Below are positions 41,166 to 49,278 of a stretch of 55,297 nt of DNA, piece by piece (position 1 is the first letter of the stretch; each line of letters opens with the position of its first letter). The notes beneath the pieces were generated by a model that was not told the DNA's origin, did no database searches, and saw only the letters and a program-made list of their open reading frames with translations. The position numbers and the translations under genes are program-made. The DNA comes from Streptomyces fildesensis. GTDB lineage: Bacteria > Actinomycetota > Actinomycetes > Streptomycetales > Streptomycetaceae. Location of the stretch: assembly GCF_016107395.1 (NCBI RefSeq), contig NZ_JAAIKO010000048.1, forward strand, positions 1 to 55,297, read 5' to 3'.

Positions 41166-42991
41166 CGCAGCCCCACGCGGTAGGCCCGCAGCCATTCGTC
41201 GACCTGGATCAGGTGGTCGAGGCCGCCGATCGGGTTGGGAGCCGTTCGAGGGCTGGGCAGCGGACGTCCTTCGGCGAGCGCGCGGCGCACCACGTCCCGG
41301 TCCACCAGGTCGAAGACCGGCGCCTGCGGATCGGCCAGCAGTTCGTGCGCGCGGGCGGTGAGCACCTCGCTGTAGCGGACCGCGGGGGTCGACGGGTAGC
41401 CGCTCTTCGGGCGGTCCGTCACCTGGGGTGGCAGCAGATCGCGGACGGCGTCGCGGAGCAGCCCCTTGGAGCGCCCGCCGGGGGACTTGAGGTGCCACGG
41501 CACGTTCCACAGGTACTCCACCAGCCGGTGGTCGCAGAACGGCACCCGCACCTCCAGGCCCACCGACATGCTCACCCGGTCCACCCGGTCCAGCAGCGGC
41601 GGGAGCCAGCGGGTCAGCGCGAGATGGAAGACCTCCCGCAGCCGCCGGTCCGGTCCGGTCTCGCCGTCCAGCCGCGGCACTTCGGCCAGCGACCGCCGGT
41701 ACGCCTCGGCGGTGTACTCGTCGGGGCGTACCTCGGCGCGGACCTCGGGGCGCAGCAGCGCGGCCGGGGTGGTGCGGCCGTGCAGCCAGGGGAAGGTGTC
41801 GGCGGCGAGCGCCCGCGCGTCGTGGAAGTAGGGGTAGCCGCCGAAGATCTCGTCGGCGGCCTCGCCGGAGAGCGCCACCGTGGAGTGCCGCCGCACCTCG
41901 CGGAACAGCAGGTGCAGCGAGGCGTCCATCTCCCCCCAGCCGGGCCGGTCCCGGGCGCGCAGGACGGCGTCGCGGGCGTCGAGCATGTCGTCGTCGGGGA
42001 CCACGACGGAGGTGTGCCGGGTGCCGATGTGCTCGGCGGCGGCCTGGACGTACGGGGCGTCCAGGGTGGTGCGCCAGGCGTCCGGGGTGCGTTCCTCGCT
42101 GCCGGGGAAGTCCACCGAGAAGCTGGTGACCTTGCCCTGGCCGGCCCGTTCGCGGGCGCCAGCGGCCAGCGCGGTGATGGCGCTGGAGTCCACGCCTCCC
42201 GACAGCAGGGTGCACAGCGGGACGTCACTGAGCAGCTGGCGCTCGACGCTGTCGGCGAGGAGCGCGCGGACCGTCTCCCGGGTGGTCGCCGGGTCGTCGG
42301 TGTGCGGCTGTGACTCCAGCGCCCAGTAGGCCGACTGCCGGGTCGCGGACCTGCCGACCGTCACCACGGTGCCGGGGCGCACTTCGTGCAGACCGCGGAA
42401 GAGTCCGTGGCCCGCCGTCGGCGCGGCCGGGAGGGCGAAGAGTTCGGCGATGCCCTCGGCGTCCAGTTCGGCCCGGAAGAGCGGGTTGGCCAGGACGGCC
42501 TTGGGCTCGGAGCCGAACAGCACCCCGCTGCGGTGGGCGTGCCAGTACAGCGGCTTGATCCCCAGGTGGTCGCGGACCAGCAGCAGTTCCTCGCGGCGGG
42601 TGTCCCACAGCGCGTACGCGAAGATGCCGTTGAACCTGCGGGGTGCCTGGTCACCCCACTGCACGTGCGCCCGCAGCACGACCTCGGTGTCCGACGCGGT
42701 GCGGAACTCGTGCCCGAGGGCCCGCAGTTCGGCGCGCAGCTCGCGGTAGTTGTAGAGCTCGCCGTTGTAGCTGATGACGGCGCGCGGAAGGGGGAGGTCC
42801 CGCAGCGGCTGCACACCGCCGTCGAGATCGATCACCGAGAGCCTGCGGTGCCCGAGTGCGGCGTACTTGGAGAGCCAGACACCGTCGGCGTCCGGTCCCC
42901 GGCACGCCAGGGTCTCGGTCATGGCCCGCACGGTCCGCTCCCTGGTACGCAGGTCGGTCTCCCAGTCGACCCATCCCGTGATCCCGCACAT
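41162..42991 (-). CDS. asnB: Asparagine synthase-type glutamine amidotransferase
   Basis: 609 residues. Cys2 starts a class II glutaminase domain (MCGITGWVDWETD, LACRGPDADG, LGHRRLSVIDL, SYNGELYN), and the synthase domain has the PP-loop SGGVDSS at 264-270 and GEAADEIFGGYP. All catalytic residues are intact, so it should use glutamine and ATP to amidate a carboxylate through an adenylate. In this operon it more likely amidates a pathway intermediate than makes asparagine (inference). Its start and the preceding stop share a base (TGATG). Confidence 0.92.
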   Translation of the reverse strand: MCGITGWVDWETDLRTRERTVRAMTETLACRGPDADGVWLSKYAALGHRRLSVIDLDGGVQPLRDLPLPRAVISYNGELYNYRELRAELRALGHEFRTASDTEVVLRAHVQWGDQAPRRFNGIFAYALWDTRREELLLVRDHLGIKPLYWHAHRSGVLFGSEPKAVLANPLFRAELDAEGIAELFALPAAPTAGHGLFRGLHEVRPGTVVTVGRSATRQSAYWALESQPHTDDPATTRETVRALLADSVERQLLSDVPLCTLLSGGVDSSAITALAAGARERAGQGKVTSFSVDFPGSEERTPDAWRTTLDAPYVQAAAEHIGTRHTSVVVPDDDMLDARDAVLRARDRPGWGEMDASLHLLFREVRRHSTVALSGEAADEIFGGYPYFHDARALAADTFPWLHGRTTPAALLRPEVRAEVRPDEYTAEAYRRSLAEVPRLDGETGPDRRLREVFHLALTRWLPPLLDRVDRVSMSVGLEVRVPFCDHRLVEYLWNVPWHLKSPGGRSKGLLRDAVRDLLPPQVTDRPKSGYPSTPAVRYSEVLTARAHELLADPQAPVFDLVDRDVVRRALAEGRPLPSPRTAPNPIGGLDHLIQVDEWLRAYRVGLR

Positions 42992-43842
42992 CACGCCTCC
43001 CGCGCGTTGACGGGGAGGGTGACGTCGCCGGCCGGGGCGTCGGCCTCCCAGCGGCAGCCGTGCCCGGTGGGTCCGCTGCGCAGCCGGTGCGAGGGACGGT
43101 AGCCCTTGGCCCGGATGTTGGCGGACAGCGCCTCCGTGCAGTAGGTGCACGGCGAGGCCAGCGTGAGGCGCACTCCACTGCGGCGGGCCCGCTCGCGGTA
43201 GTCCCAGATCGCGCAGTGGGTGATGGTCAGCGCCGCGTGGTCGGGGCCTTCGGGTGCGTCGGAGTCGAACTCGTAGTCGGAACCATAGAGTTCGGCCTGC
43301 CGGGCGATGCGGTGGATCGGGTCGGCGGCGCCCCGTCCGTGGTCGGGCTCGACCGTGCGGTGCACCTCGGCGTTGGCACCGGCCCACCCGGCGAGCGACT
43401 CCTCGCCGTACCGGGTGACGAGGAATCGCTCCATCAGGGCCTGGCCGCGGAAGAACACCCGTTGCCAGGCTGCCGAGTCGGTGTCCCGCGCATCGGGCAG
43501 ATCGGCGAAGAGTTCGGCCTGCAGCGCGAACCAGTCGGTCAGATGGAGATGGTCGCCGCGCGCCGCCAGGAACGAGGTGAGTCCGGCCTCGGCCTCGTGC
43601 AGGCGCTGGCGCCACAGGGCCGAGCGCTCGTCCTCGGGCATCGACCGGTACGCGGGGCGGTACGGGGCCGGGTAGGGGAGGTCGTACGGGCCGCCGGCCG
43701 CCGGGAGCGTGCTGCCGTCCGCGGAGCGCGACTCCCCCAGAACCGCGGTGCGCGGTCCGGGGACGGTCCCGGCGCCCGCGCCGCGTGGAGTGGGTTCCTG
43801 GGGTCCGGTCCGTGCGATGGCTGCCTCGGGCACATCGCTCAT
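42991..43842 (-). CDS. ATC hydrolase-like (PF14196-type) protein, first gene of operon
   Basis: 283 residues from ATG 43842, AAGGAG seven bases upstream. The first 55 residues are disordered and Pro/Gly-rich. The body has helices (DDHLHLTDWFALQ-like region, AWQRVFFRGQALMERFLVTRYG), and the C-terminus has ALTITHCAIWDYRERARRSG, SPCTYCTEALSANI and GHGCRWE, the cysteine-rich pattern I associate with L-2-amino-thiazoline-4-carboxylate hydrolase-like and related V4R-type domains. It might open a heterocycle or bind a small molecule. The assignment is tentative. Confidence 0.55.
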   Translation of the reverse strand: MSDVPEAAIARTGPQEPTPRGAGAGTVPGPRTAVLGESRSADGSTLPAAGGPYDLPYPAPYRPAYRSMPEDERSALWRQRLHEAEAGLTSFLAARGDHLHLTDWFALQAELFADLPDARDTDSAAWQRVFFRGQALMERFLVTRYGEESLAGWAGANAEVHRTVEPDHGRGAADPIHRIARQAELYGSDYEFDSDAPEGPDHAALTITHCAIWDYRERARRSGVRLTLASPCTYCTEALSANIRAKGYRPSHRLRSGPTGHGCRWEADAPAGDVTLPVNAREA

Positions 43843-44031
43843 CAGGGTCTCCTTCTACAGGTTCTACGGGGACGGGTCGTGCGGGACCCGGGACCCCGGG
43901 CTGTGCGGCCGTCGCGGGTCGGGGGGTACGGACCCGGGATGCGGACCCGGGGTGCGGGTCGCGGCGGTCTCGGTCGTCGGCAACGCTACGGAGCGGCACC
44001 CCGTGGCCAGAAGCCCCGAACGGAGCGGGCC

Positions 44032-44073
44032 GGGGCGACCTACGGAGCCCACGGCTGCTCCTAAGGTCGCCCC
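44032..44073 (-). promoter_or_regulatory. Extended inverted repeat in the leader of the biosynthetic operon
   Basis: GGGGCGACCT (44032-44041) and AGGTCGCCCC (44064-44073) are exact complements separated by 22 bases, which themselves contain GGAG and CTCC arms. It lies about 190 bases before the first operon gene. It could be an operator with half-sites two turns apart or an RNA hairpin. The region 43843-44031 has no ORF I can support. Confidence 0.5.
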
Positions 44074-44094
44074 GCTCCGGCCGGGCCCGGACAT

Positions 44095-44133
44095 GCCGAA
44101 GGCGGGCACCCCGCACGGGTGCCCGCCTTCGGC
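44095..44133. terminator. Strong 17-bp hairpin downstream of the LuxR-type regulator
   Basis: GCCGAAGGCGGGCACCC and its perfect complement flank the loop CGCAC. It lies between the regulator stop and the biosynthetic operon and should stop read-through. Confidence 0.85.
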
Positions 44134-44142
44134 AGTGGTACG

Positions 44143-44170
44143 GCCGCCGCTCCGGTACCGGAGCGGCGGC
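44143..44170. terminator. Second palindrome, 28 nt, just after the regulator stop
   Basis: GCCGCCGCTCCGG and CCGGAGCGGCGGC around TA form a perfect palindrome seven bases past the regulator stop codon and nine bases before the 17-bp hairpin, giving tandem terminators. Confidence 0.7.
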
Positions 44171-44176
44171 AGTCGA

Positions 44177-45103
44177 TCAGCCGGCCAGGCCGTGCCGGTG
44201 CGCGTAGAGCGCCGCACGCAGCCGGTCGGACTGGCCGATCTTGCGCATCGCCTGGGTCAGGTGCTTCTTGACAGTGGCCTCGGCCAGCGCGAGCTCGCGC
44301 CCGATCTCGGCATTGCCCAGGCCCCGGGCCAGCTGGGAGAGCACGTCGTGCTCCCGGTCCGTCAGTCCGCAGTGCTGCGGCGGTGACTCAGCGGCGTGCC
44401 CGGCCAGGCTGGCCAGGTGCACCCGGGCCGACGGCGGGGCGGGCAGGAAGACCGCGCCGCCCGCGGCGGCGGTCGCCACCGCGCTGATGATGCGGTCCTC
44501 CGGCAGGTCCAGCGGGAAGCAGCCGTTCGCCCCGGTCAGCAGCATCCGGCTGGCCTCCGCCGTGCTCTCCGCCCGGCGCAGCAGCAGCACCCGCGCGTCG
44601 GGCGCCCCGTCGGCGCCGCGCAGTTCGACCACGGCGGCGAGGTCGTCAGCGAGTGTCGCGCCGCCGCCCAGCAGGATGACGTCGGGCTGTACTCGTCGCA
44701 CGCCCTCCACGGCGCGCAGCGGGTCACCGGTGCTGCTGCCCACCACGGTCATCCCCGGCACGCTGGCCAGGACGCTGCGCAGTCCGGCGCTGGCCACCGG
44801 GTGCCGCTCCACCAGGAACACCCGGGTGGTGTCGGAGGCCCGGTCCGCGGCCACGGTGCACAGCGGATGCCCGCAGGAGCAGGCCGGTTCGGCGGCGGGG
44901 CGGCGTACCGGACCGCCGCCGGCGGAGAACGCGTCGGGCTCGGCCAGCAGTTGGTGTCCGGCGATGAGGTCCAGCGGATTGTCGATCTCGATGTGCAGCG
45001 CGTCCGTCGTGGCCGGCCGGGCCGGGGCGGACGGGCCCCGCCGCCCGGACTGCCGCCGGTTGCGTCCGGAGCACGGGTCGGCGAGTTCGGTCAGCGTTCC
45101 CAT
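44177..45103 (-). CDS. LuxR-type regulator with degenerate receiver and Cys cluster
   Basis: 308 residues from ATG 45103 (GGAGG five bases upstream). Residues 1-90 are an unusual leader segment with C75, C77 and C82 (CSCGHPLC). Residues 93-215 align with a NarL-type receiver, but the acidic pair reads VERHP, the phosphorylation Asp is Gly (VILLGGG), and the Thr and Lys positions are also lost. A LuxR HTH follows (LTDREHDVLSQLARGLGNAEIGRELALAEATVKKHLTQAMRKIG). It cannot be switched by normal phosphorylation. Ligand or metal sensing is plausible. It is probably the pathway-specific regulator of the operon downstream. Confidence 0.88.
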   Translation of the reverse strand: MGTLTELADPCSGRNRRQSGRRGPSAPARPATTDALHIEIDNPLDLIAGHQLLAEPDAFSAGGGPVRRPAAEPACSCGHPLCTVAADRASDTTRVFLVERHPVASAGLRSVLASVPGMTVVGSSTGDPLRAVEGVRRVQPDVILLGGGATLADDLAAVVELRGADGAPDARVLLLRRAESTAEASRMLLTGANGCFPLDLPEDRIISAVATAAAGGAVFLPAPPSARVHLASLAGHAAESPPQHCGLTDREHDVLSQLARGLGNAEIGRELALAEATVKKHLTQAMRKIGQSDRLRAALYAHRHGLAG

Positions 45104-45385
45104 CGGGAACCTCCGGACCGGCGTGGCGGGTTGACGGTACGGGCGGGCTGTCCGGCCCGGCCGGCTGGTCGACGGGTCAGGTCGCGGATGTCGTGCGGCA
45201 TGGCGGTGCGGTCCCCTCGGAGGTGACGGAGCCGGTCCCTGGCGGGACGACGCGGCGATAGGACGCGGGTTCCGCCCTGTTCCATGACGGTTCCGTGGTC
45301 CCGGGAACGTCACTGACGGATCATCAGAGGGGCGGCTGGCCGCTGCTGGAGGAGGGGCGCTGCCGGGCAGCCAGGGGCTGGGCGG

Positions 45386-45484
45386 TCAGCGCCGGGCGCC
45401 GGGGCGACATGTCTCGTCGAAGCACCTGCGGTGCCACGAGCCGCAGATGCCGACCAAGGTGAAGTCGGTGCGCCGGATAGCCAT
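45386..45484 (-). CDS. Leaderless 32-residue Cys-rich peptide
   Basis: ATG 45484 begins six bases after a -10 hexamer, so the mRNA should start at or next to the AUG. The product starts MAIRRTDFTLVGICG and ends HRRCFDETCRPGARR. Three cysteines in CGSW..RRC..ETC spacing and no membrane segment are seen. It could be a regulatory leader peptide for the regulator gene 280 bases downstream, or a ribosomal peptide precursor. It overlaps no other real gene. No homologue recognised. Confidence 0.45.
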   Translation of the reverse strand: MAIRRTDFTLVGICGSWHRRCFDETCRPGARR

Positions 45485-45490
45485 GCGCGC

Positions 45491-45520
45491 AGGTTAATTC
45501 CGAACGCGAGTACGGGTCAA
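45491..45520 (-). promoter_or_regulatory. Promoter for the leaderless peptide ORF
   Basis: On the minus strand TTGACC (complement of 45515-45520), an 18-base spacer and TAACCT (complement of 45491-45496) stand six bases before ATG 45484. Confidence 0.65.
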
Positions 45521-45679
45521 GGTCGGTCCACGACCCGTGCCGCGGGGCAGCGTGCTGATCCGCACCCCGGATCCTATGACCACAGGTAACCGCATGAACG
45601 CCTGGCTGGCTGCCGCCCGGCCGGCTGAGCCACCTTCTTCCCATCGGCCGGAGTGACCGGCCCTGGAAGGACCACGCTC

Positions 45680-45748
45680 ATGCCAGCCCCTGCCCGTCTC
45701 CCCGTCGCCCGGCCGCCGGGCGCCCCGCTCCGGCCGGTGCCCGCATGA
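45680..45748 (+). CDS. 22-residue coupled leader ORF of the ABC importer operon
   Basis: ATG 45680 is preceded by GGAAGG at nine bases. The ORF encodes a Pro/Ala/Arg-rich peptide and its TGA overlaps the permease ATG as ATGA. The permease itself has no ribosome site, so this ORF probably delivers ribosomes to it. Pro-rich codons could also slow translation. Confidence 0.45.
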   Translation: MPAPARLPVARPPGAPLRPVPA

Positions 45749-46695
45749 GACGGTTCCTGATCCGGCGGCTGCTGCTCGCGGTGCCCACCCTCGTCGGTGT
45801 GACGCTGGTGGTCTTCGCCACCGTGGCCCTGGTGCCCGGCGACCCGGTCAGCGCGTTCCTGGGCCCCGGGGCTCCGCCGCAGGCGCACCAGGAGCTGACC
45901 GACCGTCTCGGCCTGGACCGGCCGCTGCCCGTGCAGTACGCCGACTGGCTGACACACGCGCTGCACGGCGACCTCGGCACGTCGATCGCCGGCCAGCGCC
46001 CCGTCGACCAACTGCTGCTGCCGGCAATGGGCCAGACCCTGATCCTGTCGGCTGCGGCGTTCACGCTGGTCCTCGTCGGCGGAATCGTGCTCGGTGCCGT
46101 CGGCGCCCTGCGGCCCCGCGGTCCGCTCGGCAGGGTGTCGGGCGCGCTGAGCACCGTGTCGGTCTCCGCCCCGCAGTACTCGGTGGCGCTGCTGCTGATC
46201 GCCGTCTTCGCGGTGCGGCTCGGCTGCCTGCCGGCCGGCGGTACGCATGACGTCTTCGGCGACGGCGGCCTGCCGGACCTGCTGCGCCATCTGATCCTGC
46301 CCGCCGTGGCGGCCGCCCTGGTGCCGCTCGGCCTCACCGCCAAGGTGTTCCGGGCCGCGCTCGGTTCGGTCCTCGCGGGGGATCTCGCCGACAGTCTGCG
46401 GGCCCGCGGGCTGAGCCGTACGGCCGTGCTGCGGCACTGCGTGCACAACGCCTCCCCCGCGCTGCTCACCATCGGCGGCCTCCAACTGGCCTATCTGCTG
46501 GAGGGCGTGGTCTTCGTGGAGACGCTCTTCGCCTGGCCCGGCCTCGGACATCTGCTCTACGACGCCCTCACCGCACGCGACCTGCCCCTCATCCAGGGCG
46601 GCGTCCTGGTGGTCGCGGTGGCCTTCGTCGGCGTCAACATCCTGGTCGACACCGCCCACGCCTGGATCGACCCGCGCGTCCGGAGCCCCCGATGA
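45745..46695 (+). CDS. Peptide/nickel-type ABC transporter permease 1 (DppB-like)
   Basis: 316 residues with six helices. The DppB/OppB N-terminus (RRFLIRRLLLAVPTLVGVTLVVF, LVPGDPV) and the EAA-like cytoplasmic loop SLRARGLSRTAVLRHCVHNASPALL are present, ending with FAWPGLGHLLYDALTARDLPLIQG. It forms the membrane channel with the next gene. Start ATG 45745 is probably coupled to the preceding short ORF. Confidence 0.93.
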   Translation: MRRFLIRRLLLAVPTLVGVTLVVFATVALVPGDPVSAFLGPGAPPQAHQELTDRLGLDRPLPVQYADWLTHALHGDLGTSIAGQRPVDQLLLPAMGQTLILSAAAFTLVLVGGIVLGAVGALRPRGPLGRVSGALSTVSVSAPQYSVALLLIAVFAVRLGCLPAGGTHDVFGDGGLPDLLRHLILPAVAAALVPLGLTAKVFRAALGSVLAGDLADSLRARGLSRTAVLRHCVHNASPALLTIGGLQLAYLLEGVVFVETLFAWPGLGHLLYDALTARDLPLIQGGVLVVAVAFVGVNILVDTAHAWIDPRVRSPR

Positions 46696-47591
46696 CCGTG
46701 CTCCGTACCGGTACCTCCGCCCGAGGGCGGCTCCCCTTCCGAGCCCTGCGGGCCGCCGCACTGCGACGTGACGCCGGGCTGCTGCTGCCCGCCGCACTCG
46801 CCGCGCTGCTGCTCCTGGTGGCCGTCGCCGCACCGCTGATCGCCCCGTACGACCCGGTCGCCGGATCACTGCGGGTGCGCCTGCTCGACCCCGGCAGCCC
46901 CGGCCATCTCCTGGGGACCGACGGGCAGGGCCGCGACGTGCTCAGCCGGCTCGTCTGGGCCGCCCGCCCCTCCCTGATCGGCGGGTTCGTCCCGGTGGCG
47001 ATCGCCGCGACGGCAGGCACCGCGCTGGGCATCGCCGCCGGGCTCGGCGGCCGGGTCACCGAACAGGCGCTGCTGCGGTCGCTCGACGTGCTGTACGCCT
47101 TCCCGGGCATCCTGCTGGCGATGACCATCGCCACCCTGATGCCGGCGGGCCTCGGCGCGACCGTGCTCTCGCTGTCGGTGGTGCTCACCCCGGCGGTGGC
47201 CCGGGTCGCCCATACCGAGGTGGCGCGGATCCGCACCGCCGAATACCTGGAGGCGGCCAGGGTCAGCGGAGCCGGCCGCACGCTCGTCGCCGTACGCCAG
47301 GTCCTGCCGGTCGTCGCGCCGGTGATCCTGGCCTACGCCTCGTCCCTGATCGGGCTGTCCGTGGTGTACGCGGCCGGGCTCTCCTTCCTCGGCCTCGGCG
47401 TCCCGCCACCCACCGCCGAATGGGGAGCGATGCTGGATGACTTGCGTCCCAGCCTGCTGACCCACCCCGGTGTCGCCGTCCTTCCCGCGCTCACCATCCT
47501 CATCGTCTCGGTGGTCTGCAACACCCTCGGCGAGGCCCTGCGGCGCCGCATCGGCGACACGGGTGACCTCGCCGCGGAGGCGGTCCGATGA
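46692..47591 (+). CDS. Peptide/nickel-type ABC transporter permease 2 (DppC-like)
   Basis: 299 residues. The DppC hallmarks are YDPVAGSLRVRLLDPGSPGHLLGTDGQGRDVLSRLVWAARPSL and the EAA loop EYLEAARVSGAGRTLVAVRQVLPVV, then FLGLGVPPPTAEWGAMLDD. It starts within the preceding stop (ATGA). Confidence 0.93.
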   Translation: MTVLRTGTSARGRLPFRALRAAALRRDAGLLLPAALAALLLLVAVAAPLIAPYDPVAGSLRVRLLDPGSPGHLLGTDGQGRDVLSRLVWAARPSLIGGFVPVAIAATAGTALGIAAGLGGRVTEQALLRSLDVLYAFPGILLAMTIATLMPAGLGATVLSLSVVLTPAVARVAHTEVARIRTAEYLEAARVSGAGRTLVAVRQVLPVVAPVILAYASSLIGLSVVYAAGLSFLGLGVPPPTAEWGAMLDDLRPSLLTHPGVAVLPALTILIVSVVCNTLGEALRRRIGDTGDLAAEAVR

Positions 47592-48406
47592 CCCCGCACG
47601 CGCCGCTGGCGACCGGCCGACCCGGGCTGCTCGTCGAGGAGTTGTCCGTCGACCACCCGGGCCGGGACTCCCCCGTGCACGCCGTGGACGCCGTGTCGCT
47701 CTCCGTCGAACCGGGCGGTGCGCTGGTGCTGCTCGGTGAGTCGGGCAGCGGCAAGACCACACTCGCCAGGACCGTGCTCGGGCTGCCCGGCCGGAACGCC
47801 CGGGTCACCGGCCGGATACGACTCGGCGGGACCGATCTGCGCGCGCTGACCGAGCGGGAGTTCTCCCGGGTGCGGGGCAGCCGGATCGGCTATGTGCCGC
47901 AGGATCCCACCGGTTCGCTCGATCCGCTGCGCCGCATCGGTCCGCAGATCACCGAAGTCCTGCGCCGGCACCGCGTGGTCACCACCCGCCGCGCGGCCCG
48001 GGACGCCGTACCCGGGCTGCTGACCACGGCGGGGATCCCGGAGCCGGAGCGCATCGCGCGCAGCTTTCCGCATGAGCTCTCCGGCGGGCTGCGCCAGCGT
48101 GCGGCCATCGCTCTCGCGGTCGCCTGCGAGCCCGAACTGCTGATCGCCGATGAGCCGACCACCGCGCTCGACGCGCTGGTCCGATCGCAGATCCTGGATC
48201 TGTTCGGCAGTCTGCGCAGCAGGCACGGTATCGCGGTACTGCTGGTCACCCACGACCTGTCGGTGGCCCGGCGGGTGGGCGGACAGGTGGCGGTGATGCG
48301 CGCCGGGCGCATCGTCGAGTCCGGCCCCGCCGGCCAGGTGCTCTCCCGGCCGGCGCACTCCTTCACCGCCGAACTCGTCGCGGCCCGGGCGGGGGCACGC
48401 CGATGA
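47588..48406 (+). CDS. ABC transporter ATPase 1 (DppD-like)
   Basis: 272 residues. Walker A LLGESGSGKTTLAR, Q-loop YVPQDPTGSLDPLR, signature LSGGLRQRAAIA, Walker B LLIADEPTTALD and H-loop VTHDLSVARR. It lacks the long C-terminal oligopeptide-transporter extension of many DppD proteins. Overlaps both neighbours by four bases. Confidence 0.94.
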   Translation: MTPHAPLATGRPGLLVEELSVDHPGRDSPVHAVDAVSLSVEPGGALVLLGESGSGKTTLARTVLGLPGRNARVTGRIRLGGTDLRALTEREFSRVRGSRIGYVPQDPTGSLDPLRRIGPQITEVLRRHRVVTTRRAARDAVPGLLTTAGIPEPERIARSFPHELSGGLRQRAAIALAVACEPELLIADEPTTALDALVRSQILDLFGSLRSRHGIAVLLVTHDLSVARRVGGQVAVMRAGRIVESGPAGQVLSRPAHSFTAELVAARAGARR

Positions 48407-49200
48407 GCGTCAGCGCGGGGACCGGCCACGAGGACACTCCCCTGCTTCATCTCACCGACGTCACCAAGCGCTACCCGGGCGGGCGGCTCGCGCTGGGAGG
48501 GGTCAGTCTGGGCGTCGGGCGCGGCGAGACGGTCGGCCTGGTCGGCGAGTCCGGCTCGGGCAAGTCCACCCTCGCCCGACTGGCGCTGGGGCTGCTCGCC
48601 CCCGACACCGGTTCGGTCCGCTTCGCCGGCCACGACCCCCACCGGCTCCGCGGCCGGAGCGCACGTGCGGTACGCGGACGGCTGCAGTTCGTTCCGCAGA
48701 ATCCCGGCGGCTCGCTCAACCCCGGCCTGCGGGCCGGGGAGGCGGTGGCGTTCCCGCTGGGCCTGCACGGCGTCCCGCGACGGGACCGGCCGCAGGCGGT
48801 GGCCGCCCTCTTCCAGCAGGTCGGGCTCGACCCGGGGCTGGCCCGGCGGTACCCGCGCGAACTGTCCGGCGGTCAGCTGCAGAGGGTGGCCATCGCGCGC
48901 GCCCTGGCCCCCGGCCCGGAGCTGCTGGTCTGTGACGAGCCCACCTCGGCGCTGGACCGCACCGTTCAGGCACAGGTCCTGGACCTGCTGGTGGAGCTCC
49001 AGGACCGCACCGGTATCGGGTGTCTGTTCATCTCCCACGACCTCGCGGTCGTCCGGCACCTCGCCGACCGGGTGCTGGTCCTACGGCACGGACAGGTGGT
49101 GGAGGAGGGGCCGGTCGCCGACCTGTGGCGGGCGCCCCGCCATCCCTACACCCGCGCTCTGCTCGCCGCCGCAGGCGACGAACCGGCCGATCTCCCCTGA
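48403..49200 (+). CDS. ABC transporter ATPase 2 (DppF-like)
   Basis: 265 residues. Walker A LVGESGSGKSTLAR, Q-loop FVPQNPGGSLNPGLR, signature LSGGQLQRVAIARAL, Walker B LLVCDEPTSALD and H-loop ISHDLAVVRHLADRV, ending with the dipeptide-transporter style HPYTRALLAA. It pairs with the preceding ATPase to energise import. Confidence 0.94.
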   Translation: MSVSAGTGHEDTPLLHLTDVTKRYPGGRLALGGVSLGVGRGETVGLVGESGSGKSTLARLALGLLAPDTGSVRFAGHDPHRLRGRSARAVRGRLQFVPQNPGGSLNPGLRAGEAVAFPLGLHGVPRRDRPQAVAALFQQVGLDPGLARRYPRELSGGQLQRVAIARALAPGPELLVCDEPTSALDRTVQAQVLDLLVELQDRTGIGCLFISHDLAVVRHLADRVLVLRHGQVVEEGPVADLWRAPRHPYTRALLAAAGDEPADLP

Positions 49201-49278
49201 CCGTTCGGGCCGCCCCCGCCCGATCCATTTCCTTGTACCCGTCGACACCGACATCTCCACCGACCCCGAGGACTCACG

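Noticed and set aside
41162..42991. Asparagine synthase-like gene as a lasso peptide cyclase
   Set aside because: The glutaminase domain with Cys2 is complete and no B1/B2 (recognition element or protease) genes are adjacent, so a normal amidotransferase is more likely.
45091..45201. 36-codon minus-strand ORF overlapping the LuxR-type start
   Set aside because: Weak ribosome site, Arg/Pro-rich composition and overlap with the regulator's Shine-Dalgarno; not supportable as a gene.
45324..45644. 106-residue minus-strand ORF across the peptide promoter region
   Set aside because: It runs through clear promoter elements, has an odd composition, and conflicts with the better supported short ORF in another frame.
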